The position numbers and the translations under genes were made by a program. Of a stretch of 64,000 bases of DNA, positions 11,452 through 23,359 are shown in pieces. The notes beneath the pieces were generated by a model that was not told where the DNA came from, made no database searches, and saw nothing but the letters and a program-made list of their open reading frames with translations. How positions within the stretch are numbered: the first letter of the stretch is position 1; every line of letters starts with the position of its first letter. Origin of the DNA: Areca catechu (taxonomy: Eukaryota > Streptophyta > Magnoliopsida > Arecales > Arecaceae); assembly GCA_021397845.1 (NCBI GenBank), contig CM038052.1, positions 45,282,949 to 45,346,948 on the forward strand, read 5' to 3'.

Positions 11452-13037
11452 CATTGTCCGAAGAATTAGTGTTTTCTGGCTTGTAATAAGGGTTGACTTG
11501 ATCAACTCAATTTTAGCTTAAGTCTGTACTCCCTGTAATTTATTTTTGTTGAGTCATGTTGACTCAGTAGTGGTCTAGGACTTCAACCTGGGATGTCACA
11601 TTTTCTCCCAAGGCCAAGCAAGTGGGCGCCACACTCCCAGCCACACTCCCAGCCACACGCCTGAGTCTAGGGGGCGCCACATCTCCATCCAGTATACTCT
11701 GGTCCCAACACCACAGATAGCAGCTCCCTTCTGTCATGCGCCATTTGAGGAGAAAGCAACCAGGGATCCACAAATCAAGGGGGCGGCCCAAGACCTTCCA
11801 TAAGAGCCAAGCTATGAAAGGGAAGAAATTCTTCTTGGAGAGAACTTCAAGGAGGCGCCCATTCCCTGCCAAAAATACCCAAAACAAAGATGGGAAGGAC
11901 CATGACTTAGGGAGAAAGAAAAGGAGGAGTCCAAAAGAGTTGAGCCATGGAAGGAAAGAAATCCTCTCTTGAAGAACAAAGCTTGGAGGCACCATCTACC
12001 TTCCTTTTAAAACCCAAATCAAATTTTTTTTGGAACCTTTGGCCGGCCATATGTGTAGGGATTGATCCTACAATCCTAATTTGAAGATCCCCTCCTTTAG
12101 TCCCACATGGGAAGATGTAAAACCCTACTCTCTTGTAAAGTCCTATAAATTAAACCCTTCGTGTAAATTTGAAAGTAATCTGATGAATGAATTCAAGTTT
12201 TTGTGTGAGCAAACTCTGTGTTTCCTCTCTTCCACACTTGCATCCAGGTGTTGAGCTCCGTGAGGGAGTAAATCCGGGTTCCCCAGGAACCTTGAGGAGG
12301 TGTGAGGTCTCCAAACCCCAAACCCTAGGTTAGCCACTTCACTCCCAAACCCTAGCCGCCCATCATCCTTCTCTTTCCCCCAAGCCCTAGCATATCCCAC
12401 CTCTCACGGCCATCATCTTCAAGTCAAGGCCGACCCCAGCATCCGGGTCCAGTCCGGATACTTCAGATCTAGAGCAATTCCCAGAGAAAGTCAGATCAAC
12501 CTCCAGGAGAATCCAGATTTCAGCACATCAACTTTCAAGTTCTTCAATCTGGTAAATTCTTCCTTGAGTATCTGATTCCATCACTTGTTCTTCTTCTTTC
12601 CCAGATCTTGAGTCCAGGAGAAGCTGACTCAGCCACAGGACCAGTATTGGAGGATCCATTGCAAAGATATCCGAATCCAAGGATCCAACAATCTGCTCGA
12701 GAGAGTTCTTCCACCAAACTCTGTGAAGATCACTGTCTGGTCGGTAACCCATCTCTTCTCTTTATTTCTGTCCTGTTGAAAGTTCAGAGCGAAACCCTAG
12801 GTCTGGGAGTTTTTCAACCCCCAGCGATCCGTTACTTCTGAACTACTCTGATAACCCAGTTTTATTTAAATTGTGCTTTCAATTATCACCTAGTTTCTTT
12901 CAATTTAGTTTAACTTTCCTTTGAGTCAAAGACGACTTCCTAAAATATTAAAAAAAAAAAAAAAAAACAAACCACAAAAAAAGAATTAGTCATAGTTTAC
13001 TTCTGCATCGCATCATCTTCTCTTTTGTTCTGCATCA
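11394..13037 (+). repeat. 3' LTR of chromovirus element 1
   Basis: Matches 4161-5790, starting TGGTGAGGGCACC after 'accccgggagaat' and ending TGCATCA. It differs by point changes and by an extra 12-bp copy of 'cactcccagcca' near 11635-11660. The TATA box is kept at the corresponding place. Confidence 0.95.
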
Positions 13038-13042
13038 CTGGG
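13038..13042. repeat. target-site duplication CTGGG (right)
   Basis: Exact match to 4156-4160. Confidence 0.93.
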
Positions 13043-13560
13043 GCCTTTATCTCTCTCTCTCTACCTGAAGCTCTTGTGCATTCTAAAGAAGGATCATTTT
13101 TTATTGGTAGATCATAAGCTCCTACCTCCATTCCTGCATCCAAAATAATGCTAGCATTGACTATAAATGAGCATGGATCTTTTCCCAACACCTCTTCTAT
13201 TAATGACTTAGCATCCAGGTCTGTTAAGGTGAAAAAATTTGTATCTATGTTAGAGAAGAATTTGTTTGCCTTCCAAATACATCTATTGAAACCTAATTCA
13301 AAAACAAAAAAGAAAATACCAATATTCTCAGTAATTGCTCTATATCTTATTACACTAGCATTGGATACCATTGAAGTTGCCTCTATTGTCTTAGAAGTTG
13401 TCACATTATTCCTGATCTATGTCTCAGTCAGACCCCTTACCAAATCCATTATTCTTGAAGGGATCCCAATCTCTTTTCCTAAGTGCATGCACAAAACTTT
13501 GGCCATTCTATCTATGATGACGACCACCGTATTATCGTAGGTTATGTAAGTGATCACATG
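13043..13560 (-). pseudogene. antisense ORF of the Tat-like element, N-terminal piece
   Basis: A minus-strand frame is open from 13404 to 13043, and the same frame upstream to about 13560 is nearly open (one stop near 13430). It continues in frame across the chromovirus into 4160-3914. I do not recognise the product. Segments such as 'FTLTDLDAKSLIEEVLGKD' look protein-like rather than random. The shadow plus-strand frame at 13148-13540 is less likely. It may be the extra ORF carried by some Tat elements. Confidence 0.45.
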
Positions 13561-13920
13561 TGATTGCATACATTCAAAGTATCAAAGAAATAGAAAAATA
13601 AGAATACTGATTGAAAAATAGAAATCTCATTACTTTAAATATTTTACAATGACTCTCAAACTCCCAATGGGAGAGATAGGAATTAAATAGTATGAAAAAT
13701 AAAAACAAAATACAAAAGGCCTTCATACTTCCATCGCTTGGTTAGTTGGAGCTTTTGGTTAGGCATCTACTGGTACTTCCGGCACCTTAGCAGTAGTTAC
13801 AACTTCGAAAGTGGTCAAAAGAAGACCATCAATAAGTATATCAGCATCTTCCTTTGCAGTCAAATTAGCGATACTCGGTGTTGGTGCCAAGATTTTTAAG
13901 CACCAGGATGCTAGAGCTGG
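13561..13920. other. 3' region of Tat-like material, no clear gene
   Basis: AT-rich, with a short minus-strand frame near 13740-13880 (upstream end of the antisense ORF region). It ends where the direct repeat at 13921 begins. Nothing else was recognised. Confidence 0.3.
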
Positions 13921-14830
13921 TGCTGGAGTAGGGAGTGCAGGCTAGGCTTTGGGAGGTGGTACCTATAAAAAAGTCCTGCTAGCGATGGCGCTGGTGAATG
14001 CACTCTGATGCTTAAGTCAGTGATTAGGCCAATAGTATTGAGAAGCACAGATAGAGAGGGTTGCATATCTTGGGGGCCCTCAGGAAGCCCCCTTTTCATA
14101 GGTAGAGGATAGGGGCATTTCTGGAATGATAAAGATCCTGATGGATCCGGTGAGAAATGACAAGGCCTATCACATGGGCAACTAGGGGCTTCTTATTTGT
14201 AGGAGATGTCCCTTATTTATGGAGCCTTCATCTTTTTGTGAAGTTCTACCATGCTTTTCTAATAGTAGCATGGATTACTACACAAGTAAATGCTCCTCTT
14301 AAATACAAATATATATTAGTGAGATATGCTGTGACTTATCAAATAATCTAGATATGGAGATGAGTATCAGCTATCACTTAGTTAGATAAGGGAGTGCTGT
14401 CTGAAGAGATCTAGTTGGCCATCACAAAGGGTTGCCAGGAAGGTTAGCAAATGGATCAGAGTTGCCACCTGGAATATCAACTTAAACAAGCACTGGCAAC
14501 AACCCAACACCCAATGGTGTACAGGATATTTGTAAACAACAGCATGAAAAAGGGAGGGAGAAGTAGGCATTGATGGTGACTGCTGTCGATTGCTAGTATA
14601 TTGTAGGGGGTAATCAATCATTACTATTCAGACTAGGCTCCATAAAGGTTATCTTTCCATGATTTTTCTCCCTTGGCTTTGATATGACTGCTGTCACTAG
14701 CTTATGCAACATGGACCTCACTGCTACCTCTGCCACCCAACTTCTTTCTTCCATTTGATTCACACTTTTCTTTACTTTTTGGAAAATTGAAACTGAGCTA
14801 GAGGAGAGGTGGCATCAATTGCTGATCCAG
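13921..14830 (-). repeat. putative 3' LTR of the Tat-like element (outer limit approximate)
   Basis: 13921-14591 matches 25340-26013. The part from 14440 to about 14820 also matches 23360-23690, including 'aaatggatcagagttgccac'. The LTR may therefore extend beyond the part shared with the truncated right copy. Confidence 0.45.
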
Positions 14831-15670
14831 CCAAAGAAGCAATTGAGGGTGGTGTCTCCTTGTGGTTATTGTCCTAGCCAGAGCCGAGCTAGAGACCGGG
14901 GTGGTTGGTGATGGGGCTAAGCTAGAGGCTCGAGACAAGGTCTTCTTTGCATGATGATCCAATTGGGGCCAAGAGGCAATTTCATAATCATTGATCTAAG
15001 TAGAGAAGGGCGAGGAGGGTGTCTCTCTAAGGAGGCTTCGGAGGATTTGGGACTTGCCCATAAGACTCAGGTCATGAGCCGTACAAACAAAGTCAAGGTC
15101 AATGGCCTTCAGGATGGGATCTGAGGTTAGGGTCTAGCACCAACCTTATCAGATGATTGCTATCACTGCATTCTTGAGTCACATGCTCGGCCTTCATACT
15201 GATCATTCTTCTCATGGGCACCAATCGAAGTGAAGGAGCCGAGGTGGTCCCCTTTATGGGAGCTGATCGGTACTGAGGAGCCAAGGCGATCAATGACTTG
15301 TAGGAGTTGATAAGGCCCTTTCATGGCCAAGGGACTGGAGGAGGCCAACATCGACAAAGATGATGAAAGATCAGTGGCAGGAGTGGTCGAAGGGAAGGAG
15401 ACGGGTTGGAACTTCTCTTGCCTTTGGGGCTTGGTGGATCGGTTCGATGATGTTGCACCCTCTCCTAAAGTGGGCCACGGGGGTCAAGCATAGCTTGGAG
15501 GCTAGGATTGGTTGCAATTTACTTTATCCTATGCAAGTCACTTCACCCTACGAATGGTCGATGCTCTCCCCCTTATGGTTGCTAATTTGATTGGAAGAGG
15601 CCTCGATGGGGTATTCTTTGTGGGCATTGATCGAAACTAAAAACATTATTGACTAATCAATGACCCCGTT
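14831..15670. repeat. degenerate short-repeat region
   Basis: Imperfect repeats of a phrase like 'gccgaggtggtccccttta' followed by 'gggagctgatcgg', spaced about 45-50 bp, clearest at 15180-15330. A related block lies at 23690-24170. No gene is supported here; the ORF at 15360-15590 is a chance frame. Confidence 0.4.
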
Positions 15671-15929
15671 TGGTAAATGATTGGAGAGCATGTAATGAGG
15701 ATCAACTGGATTTGTAGTCTTGGCTTCATATCCTTGGCTCGACAAAATTATCCCCAATAGATACCCCCTACTCCCTAGTCTAAGCTTTGGTCGAGTTATA
15801 GAAATACTTATTCAAGGGACTCTAAAGATATAGAGCCAAGGCTAACCCAATGCTCCTTAGATAGGCTGATTAGTGATTGTGAGGCTTTGGCTGATTGGAG
15901 ATAATTTGGTGCTATGAGCTACTGAAAGG
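15671..15929. other. no recognised feature
   Basis: Noncoding sequence leading into the 56/112-bp array. Confidence 0.3.
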
Positions 15930-16071
15930 TCTCAAGTTTTGTGGGCCATTAAGGTTTTGATCGATTAAAGGTCACTTGGAGCTGTGGGCATTGAGTGACC
16001 TTTTGGACTCTGAACGATCTAGGATTGATTCTTTAGAGTCATGGATGTTAATCACTTTGGGGCTCCGACTG
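15930..16071. repeat. left end of the 56/112-bp array
   Basis: Monomers with 'gagctgtgggcattgagtga' and 'gagtcatggatgttaatcac' match the array that resumes at 21883. The array breaks at the chromovirus derivative, with CCGAC at 16067-16071. Confidence 0.75.
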
Positions 16072-17483
16072 GTGGGGACACCAGAGGCACCAGAATAAGA
16101 CAGAGCCTTTTCAACCCTCTGTGGGTTGATCAATAATTTATAAGTCCATCTGTAATAAGGGCTTAGCCCATCTGAGTCCATTTTAGTTGTTATTTGAGTC
16201 TTTTGAGTTGTTATTTCAGTTCAGTATTAGTCAGCTCATGTTGAGCTAATTTTATTTTTTTGAGTCCTGTCCAAGTACACTGAAGACTCAAGACCATATC
16301 ATACAAGTGAAGACCAAGTCCAACTAGTTTGAAGATATGGAAGTGAAGCCCAAGTCCAACCCAGCCTGAAGATTTGAAGACCTCAAGAGAAAAAATCAGA
16401 AACACTGATTCCTTGCAGATGCCCTCCAGATGCCCAGATTTCCTTCCAGATGCCAAAGTATATTCATAGACCAGGGCATCCATGATTCCAGAGGTCCATC
16501 TGCATCCTAGCCCAAAGAAACCAAGCCTAGGCGCCAAGCCCAAGCCCTTAAGAAGCAAGATACCAGGGAATATTCTTACTACTTGGCTACCAGGCCACCC
16601 CAGCTTCCAGAGGCCCAAGCCCATGTGCCCGAGCCCCTTTGGGCCGGCCCCTTGCTGCTCCTAGAAGCCCAACACGCCCCCCTAGGCATCCTTGGAGTGT
16701 TTAATAAGTCAAGAGAATTTTTAGAATTTTTTTCTACCTAATGTTTCCTTATTTTCTAGCTAGGGTTTGAGTAGGAGTAGAATTCTTATGTAAAGACTAA
16801 TGTGTCCTTACTTGGAGCCCAAGACTAAGGGTCTATTTAAAGGACCCTAGTCTCTTGTATGAGGATTGATTTTGATATATGAATTAAAACTTGAGTTCTC
16901 TTCAATTGCTGCGTGTTACCCTGCTGTGTGCATAAAGGGGTTTTGAGAGTTTCTTCTTCTCGGTGTTGCAACTGCCTCCAGCCATCATCCAAGCCTCCTC
17001 TTCCCATGCCCTTGCTACCTTGTTTCTAATTTTTTTCTTGTGCTCCCAACCTTGTTTTCTCACCCCTGACAGTTGTTTGCAGGTCCCCGAGTTCCTACGA
17101 ATCCAACGACTCCAACCAGGCCACAATCGGACCACCGAGTAGAAATCCAGGTATCCGTGGATCTTTAGCTCGATTTTCTAGACCGCATCCATCAAGGAAC
17201 GAGAGATCCCTTCGTTGTGATCTTCATCAGGCACATCAAACATTGCCAGATACACCCCCTCTATGACCAATAGTTTTATTGTAGGAGAACTTGCCCTAAC
17301 CGAGGCTTCTCAGCCTCGGCGATCCATCTTTACTGCTTTCTTAGGTCTTAATCTGCATGCTTAGTTTCTAAAATTCATATAGAATTCCCTACAACTTATT
17401 TTGATCTGATTTTCAGGATTTAATTACTCAACTCCACATATAAGACACACAAAATTAATTGCATGCATATTAGTCCCGCATCA
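16072..17483 (+). repeat. 5' LTR of chromovirus derivative element 2
   Basis: TG...CA ends and high similarity to 20435-21882. A TATTTAAA at about 16834 after 'actaagggtc' is a likely promoter. Confidence 0.92.
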
Positions 17484-17485
17484 TC

Positions 17486-17497
17486 TGGTATCAGAGC
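17486..17497 (+). promoter_or_regulatory. primer-binding site, initiator Met tRNA
   Basis: TGGTATCAGAGC, two bases after the LTR end. Confidence 0.92.
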
Positions 17498-17929
17498 TTA
17501 GATTAGGACTTGTTTTCTACATCTTTTATGGTCCGTATATACTCTGTTGTTTTAGTTATTTCTCCCTGTTTAGAACTCCAAAAATTCTAAATTTTAATTT
17601 TCTAGATTTGATATGATTCAAAATATTTTATGGAATTTTGGCATATTTTATTTTGGTATGTTCAATTTCTTCAAGCCAAAATACAGTCTATAAATCTTTG
17701 GCTCTATTTTTTCAGCCAGACAAGTTTTGAAGTTTTAGGGTTTTTTTTAGCATCTCTTTGCATATCTTTTAATTTTAGTATATTTCCTACATATTAGGCC
17801 ATAATTTATAAGTTTTCTTCTATTTAAGAAAATATCAAAATATAAAAAAAAAACTACATATTCTCCAAAAATACCAAAAATATATAAACCCTAATTTGCA
17901 TCCTCATCTGCCTACCATCATTGCATAAA

Positions 17930-18420
17930 CTACCTTTAAGGGCACTCTTGCTATGTTAGATGGGGGGAGGATTTGATCACCTCTCCTTAGCCCAAAACTA
18001 TATCCCTTGCATTCGGTCCCAAGCCTAACTTAAAATTTATTAGACTTAATTTGCCCTAGTGGACTAGGGACACCAACTGGTCGGGTCCGGGCTCGTGTTA
18101 GATCACTGTGTCAAGCTAACTTGTGTGTGCCTTATGCTTAGCGTCTAGAACAGTGGTTCAAGGATTCAATCCCGAAGGGCTTGTGTGCTGGTCCGCCTAC
18201 CTGGCCAATCTCTGATTGGTGTCTAGGATTGGCAATCAGGGACCTAACACTCCCCTTACACCTGCTTGGTTGAGCACAAGGTTACTATAGGCTAGTTTGC
18301 CACTCTGATTGAGCACCTAGTTTTGGACTCTAGGTCTATGGAGCTGTAATTGGTTTGATTGAGTCTTGCATGAGTACTAGATTAGGAGCATCATATCAGC
18401 CATCATCTCCATCTCCTTGA
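17930..18420 (+). other. conserved 5' leader of chromovirus derivative element 2
   Basis: Same ordered blocks as at 6230-6690, including 'cttaatttgccctagtggac' and 'gaagggcttgtgtgctggtc'. The stretch 17498-17929 before it is AT-rich with no gene. Confidence 0.75.
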
Positions 18421-18424
18421 ACCC

Positions 18425-19766
18425 ATGGATAAGCTGGAAGCCAAGATTCAAGCCCTTATAGACCAAGTAGCCCAGATGAACCATAAGTTTGACCAGATGG
18501 AGAATAGGATAGGAACCCTAGAGAAAACCTGTAGGACCCAGACTAGATCCAAACCTGAGCCACCTTTACCCTATGTACCCAAAACCTATGAACATAGATC
18601 CTATCCATCCACTCCCTATAAGCCTAGTATACCCACAACCTATAGATCTTATGACTTCAAATCCTATGACTCTAGAACCTATGAGCCCATATCCCATGAG
18701 TCCAGTAAACCCAAGACCCATAGAGTTGAACCTAAATCCTATGACCCCAGATCCTATAATTCCATGACCCATAGATCTGCACCCTTGTCCTATGAGCCTA
18801 GGGAGACCATAACCCCTAGGTACCAGACTCATACTAGTAATGTTTACCCTAGCCAACATGAACCCCATAGGATTAGTACCCCTAAATATGAACCCAGTAG
18901 TAAGCCACTACCCTTTAGGCAACTTGAACCTACTAGGAGTAGTGCCCATAATCAAAAACTAGGACCTAGCCAATTTTTCCTTAGCCGACCTTCTGCTACC
19001 ATCACTTGGAGTGACAAGGTTTACATTAACGCAGAAGTGTATGAAGCTGATGTGAATTTAGCGGATGAGTATGAGGGAGAAGAGGACACACCTCTAGATG
19101 ACCTAGAATTAGTTGACCCCGTAGGTACCCAAGTAGAAGCCAACCCAGAGGTAGTTGACCCTAACCACATCCAGCCTAAAGCTATAGTGGAAGAACAATT
19201 AGAAGAAAGAGAATCTAGATACTGTCGTTAGCACTTTACCTAAGGAAACCATAGAGGAGAGCCAAATTATAGAGTCTAGTCCTAAAATACAAGAACCAGA
19301 AGAATTTATTAAGGACCAGATCTCTTTGAATATGTACCTTCAGGATGAGCCCCCTCCTATAGTTTTCATTAAGGACCTCTTCCCTGAGATTAATAACCCA
19401 TCCTTCCATTATACAAACCCCATAGATATACAGCAACCCCATAAGGTTAGCCTCATTAGTCTAGGATTAGTCCCTAACACCCCTTCTTTTATCCTACTTT
19501 ATCCAACTAACCTTGAACCTTTTCTCCTACTCTATCAGACTAATTTTGAACCTACTTCCAATTTTCTACCCTTTCCAGACACCTCCAGCATTTCTAGGAT
19601 CATTAGATTGCATTTAGTTGAGTTTAGCGTACTGCATGCATTCATTATGCATGTTAGGTTTGCATTATACTTCTGGCATACCCTTTGGAATTTGTTAGGA
19701 GCCCATTGTAAGTTTTCATGTGCATGTCAAGCTAGGATCAAACCTAGAGAACCTATAATCTCTTAG
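18425..19766 (+). pseudogene. Gag-like ORF of unknown function in chromovirus derivative
   Basis: ATG at 18425 opens 268 codons to a stop at 19231. The N-terminus is a predicted coiled coil (MDKLEAKIQALIDQVAQMNH). About 100 residues rich in SYD/TYE motifs with Pro and Arg follow, then 'EADVNLADEYEGEE', which matches the Gag/protease linker of element 1 (near 7830-7870). A frameshift near 19210 moves the homologous frame; that frame continues past 19231 and then as an ORF at 19326-19766. After the linker, both this copy and 60330-62003 carry a novel segment that ends in a piece of integrase ('FWHTLWNLLGAHCKFS'). No Gag core or zinc knuckle is seen. The function is unknown; RNA or capsid binding is only a guess. 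Confidence 0.7.
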
Positions 19767-20434
19767 GTTTAGGTCTAAAGAGTTCAATAAAATTTCCTTC
19801 CATAGGAATGCAGAGTCGAGTTTGTGAGGTGTAGGTTTGAGTCCTTTGCATCATCTTGTTAAGAGTCTGCATGTGCCCAGCATGTTCACCACCTGCACTA
19901 ATCTTAAAACAAACTGGCTAATTCCTTAAGATGGACCAAAGAATTTGATATAGTGGATTCTATCTTGGTTAGGCTTATGCCTAAAAGAAGCTTCAAGCTC
20001 GTAGAGCCGGACCTTTTAAAGTGATGGAGAAGGTTGGATCAAATGCCTAGGTGTTAGACTTGCCTTCGAATTTGGACATTAGTTCTATCTTCAATATTAC
20101 AGACCTGGTTGAGTACAGGGAACCGGCAGCGATACCTAGTGAGGCTTTTGGACCTATCCCCTCATGTTATAAGTGACCCTAACCCAGAGTGTCCACCAAT
20201 TAATTGTCCTAAGAGAGGAGAACGGATCGAGCATATCCTGGATGATCAAGCCATTACGACCCAGGGCCGTGGCTATCAACGCTACCTGGTCCGATGGCAA
20301 GGCCGGCCAGAGTCAGACGATTCGTAGATTTCTCAAGAGGACTTGCAGCACCTCAACCCAGACCTCCTCGAGAGATATGTGAGCCAGCTTGATCTTCACT
20401 CGATAGGGTTGAGTTCCTCCCACCCCGGGAGAAT
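19767..20434 (+). pseudogene. integrase tail and chromodomain remnant
   Basis: From about 20100, 'DLVEYREPAAIPSEA' and, in shifted frames, 'HILDDQAITTQGRGYQRYLV' followed by 'RWQGRPESDD' match the integrase tail and chromodomain of element 1 (10981-11340). At least one frameshift and stops are present. The frame runs toward the LTR at 20435. 19767-19990 is poorly conserved. Family role of the chromodomain is chromatin targeting of integration. Confidence 0.8.
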
Positions 20435-21882
20435 TGGTGGGGACACCAGAGGCACTAGAATAAGACAGAGCCTTTTCAACCCTCTGTGGGTTGATCAATA
20501 ATTTATAAGTCCATCTGTAATAAGGTCTTAGCCCATCTGAGTCCATTTTAGTTGTTATTTGAGTCTTTTGAGTTGTTATTTCAGTTCAGTATTAGTCAGC
20601 TCATGTTGAGCTAGTTCAGTCCAGCGCTAATCAGATCATGTTAAGCTAATTTTGTTTTTTTGAGTCCTGTCCAAGTACACTGAAGACTCAAGACCACATC
20701 ATACAAGTGAAGACCAAGTCCAACCAGTTTGAAGATATGGAAATGAAGCCTAAGTCCAACCCAACCTAAAGATTTGAAGACCACAAGAGAAGAAATCAGA
20801 AACCCTGATTCCTTGCATATGCCCTCTAGATGCCCAGATTCCCTTCCAGATGCCAAAGTATATTCATAGACCAGGGCATCCATGATTCTAGAGGTCCATC
20901 TGCATCCTAGTCCAAAGAAATCAAGCCCAGGCGCCAAGCCCAAGCCCTTAAGAAGCAAGATACCATGGAATATTCCTGCTACCTGGCTACCAGGCCACCC
21001 CAGCTTCCAGAGGCCCAAGCCCATGTGCCCGAGTCCCTTTGGGCCGGCCCCTTGCTGCTCCTAGAAGCCCAACATGTCCCCCTAGGAATCCTTGGAGTGT
21101 TGAACAAGTCAAGAGAATATTTAGAAATTTTTTCTACCTAATGTTCTCTTATTTTCTAGCTAGGGTTTGAGTAGGAGTAGGATTCTTATATAAAGACTAA
21201 TGTGTCCTTACTTGGAGCCCAAGACTAAGGGTCTATTTAAAGGACCCTAGTCTCTTGTATGAGGATTGATTTTGATATATGAATTAAAACTTGAGTTATC
21301 TTCAATTGATGTGCATTATTCTACTTTGTGCATAAAGGGGTTTTAAGAGTTTCTTCTTCCCGGTGTTGCAACTGCCTCCAGCCATCATCCAAGCCTCCTC
21401 TTCCCATGCACTTGCTATCTTGTTTCTGATTTTTTCTTGTGCTCCCAACCTTGTTTTCTCACCCCTGATGGTTTTTTGCAGGTCCCCGAGTTCCTACGAA
21501 TCCAACGACTTCAACCGGGTCACAATCGGACCACCGAGCAAAAAGCCATGTATCCACGGGTCTTTGGCTCGATTTTCTAGACTTCATCCATCGAGGAATG
21601 AGAGATCCCTTCACTGTGATCTTCATCAGATGCATTAGACGTTGCTAGGTACACCCCCTCTACCACCAGTAGTTTTATTGTAGGAGAGCTTGCCCTAACC
21701 GAGGCTTCTCAGCCCTGGTGATCCATCTTTACTGCTTTCTTAGGTCCTAATCTGCATGCTTAGTTTCTAAAATTCATATAGAATTTCCTAGAACTTATTT
21801 TGATCTGATTTTCAGGATTTAGTCACTTAACTCCACATATAAAACACACAAAATTAATTGCATGCATATTAGTCCTGCATCA
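20435..21882 (+). repeat. 3' LTR of chromovirus derivative element 2
   Basis: Starts TGGTGGGGACACC after 'ccccgggagaat' and ends GCATCA. It carries about 36 extra bases near 20604-20639 ('gtccagcgctaatcagatca') relative to the 5' copy, a short local duplication of the 'agtcagctcatgttgagcta' phrase. Confidence 0.92.
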
Positions 21883-22930
21883 CTGACCGATCTAGGGTAG
21901 GCTATTTGGAGCCATGGGCATTGAGATGCCTTTTGGGCTCTGACCAATTCAAGATCAGTTCTTTGGAGTTATGGGCATTGATCACCTTAAGACCTTGATT
22001 GATCTGAGGTCGGCCATTTGAAGCCATGGGCATTGAGACACCTTTTAGATTTTGACCGATCTGGGATTGGTCCTTTGGGGTCATGAACATTGATCACCTT
22101 GGAGATCTGATGGATATGGGGTTGGCCATTTGGGGCCATGAATGTCAAGGCACCTTTTGGACTCTAACTAATCTAGGATCGATCCTTTGGAGTCATGGTT
22201 GTTGATCACCTTTAGGCTTTGACCGATCTGTGGTTGACCATTTGGGGCCATAGGAGTTGAGGCACCTTTCAGACTTTAACTAATTTGGAGTTGGTCCTTT
22301 GGAGTTGTAGGCATTGATTGCTTTAGGACTTTGGCTGATTCGGGATTGGCCATTTGGAATCATGGGCATTGAGGTGCCTTTTATACTCTGACCAATCCAA
22401 GGTCGATCCTTTGGAGTCATGGATATTGATTGCCTTTGAGCCCTGATTGATTCAAGGTTGACCATTTAGGACCATGGGAATTGAGGCACCTTTTGGATTG
22501 TGATCAATCCAAGGTTGATTCTTTGGAGTCATGGATGTTGATTACCATGGAGCTCTGACCGATTCAGGATTGACCATTTGGAGCAATGGGCATTGAGGTG
22601 CCCTTTAGACTCTAACCAATTTGAGGTTAGTCCTTTAGAGTCATGGGCATTGATCACCTTTGGGCCCTGACCGATCTAAGGTTGGCTATTTGGAGCCATG
22701 GGTGTTGAGGTACTTTTCAGATACTAACCAATCTGGGATCGGTGCTTTGGAGTCATGGACATTGACCACCTTAGGGCTCTGACCGATTTATTGTAGGCCA
22801 TTTGGAGTCATGGGCATTAAGGTGCCTTTTAGACTCATGATCGATCTAGGGTTGGTCCTTTGGAGTTGTAGGCATTGATCATCTTGGAGCTCTGATTGAT
22901 CCGAGGTCGGCCATTTGGGGCCATGGGCAC
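21883..22930. repeat. 56/112-bp dimeric tandem array, main block
   Basis: Two alternating monomers repeat: one with 'gtcctttggagtcatgggca' + 'ttgatcacctt', the other with 'gccatttggagccatgggca' + 'ttgaggtgcctttt'. Both contain 'ctctgaccgatct'. Landmark spacings (for example 'gccatgggcattgag' at about 21914, 22026, 22583, 22696, 22919) give a period near 112 bp, so about nine dimers. Minus-strand frames through it are repeat artefacts. Confidence 0.88.
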
Positions 22931-23359
22931 TATGGCCTTGGTGCTTCGAGGCTTCTTCAGCTTCTTCTGGATGGAAGGAATTCCATGATTTGGGCAATGG
23001 AGTCTCATTGATCTTTGGGATTCATGATCGAGTTGTCTCTCAGTGAAGACTTTTATCACCTGGGCTATGGATTGGCTCTCTATGGCTTTGTAGGCTTGCA
23101 GACCTATAAAAAGGGACATAATGATAAGAGGGCTTTAATGCCTCTTAACTTAAAAAATTGTCAAGAACTTAGTTTTTTTGGAGCTCAGGCTCCTGGGGGC
23201 CAACTTCAGGAGATTAGCCTCTACCTTAGCTTTCACCTTGGCATTTGAACTTCAAGGCTCAGCCTTGATGGCTCGAGCTCGACCATTGCATGTATATTGG
23301 CTAGAGCCAATCTTCTAATGATGGGTTGTGCATCGACTTATTATGAAGGGTCATTGAGA
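22931..23359. other. unassigned, possible minus-strand coding remnant
   Basis: A minus-strand frame (23119-22930) reads a Gln/Lys-rich, coiled-coil-like peptide with 'AIESQSIAQVIKVFTERQL'. It runs into the array. It may be remnant coding of the Tat-like element; the family is not recognised. Confidence 0.3.

Larger units (their letters stand above)
4161..13037 (+). mobile_element. complete chromovirus (Ty3/gypsy), element 1, 8877 bp
   Basis: Two similar LTRs (4161-5790 and 11394-13037) with TG...CA ends flank a primer site, a long leader and a single gag-pol frame ending in a chromodomain. Perfect 5-bp duplications CTGGG flank it. In the first 210 bases or so of the LTRs I count about seven differences, so the insertion is moderately old. 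Seven in-frame stops disable it. The order protease, reverse transcriptase, RNase H, integrase, chromodomain defines a chromovirus; I do not assign a clade. It is inserted into the antisense ORF of the Tat-like element. Confidence 0.95.
16072..21882 (+). mobile_element. non-autonomous chromovirus derivative, element 2 (5811 bp)
   Basis: LTRs at 16072-17483 and 20435-21882 begin TGGTGGGGACACC and end GCATCA, like element 1 but in a different subfamily. A primer site, conserved leader, one Gag-like ORF and a chromodomain remnant lie between them. No protease, reverse transcriptase or RNase H is present. Flanking 5-mers are CCGAC (16067-16071) and CTGAC (21883-21887). The array consensus has CTGAC, so the left copy carries one transition. 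It would need enzymes from a full element to move. Confidence 0.9.

Noticed and set aside
13148..13540. Plus-strand ORF of 130 codons
   Set aside because: The opposite strand frame continues across the chromovirus insertion, so the minus-strand ORF is the more likely real one.
21902..22997. Minus-strand ORFs with repeated 'MAPNGRPRINQ'-like peptides
   Set aside because: They are translations of the 56/112-bp array and end wherever units mutate; no sign of a real repeat protein.
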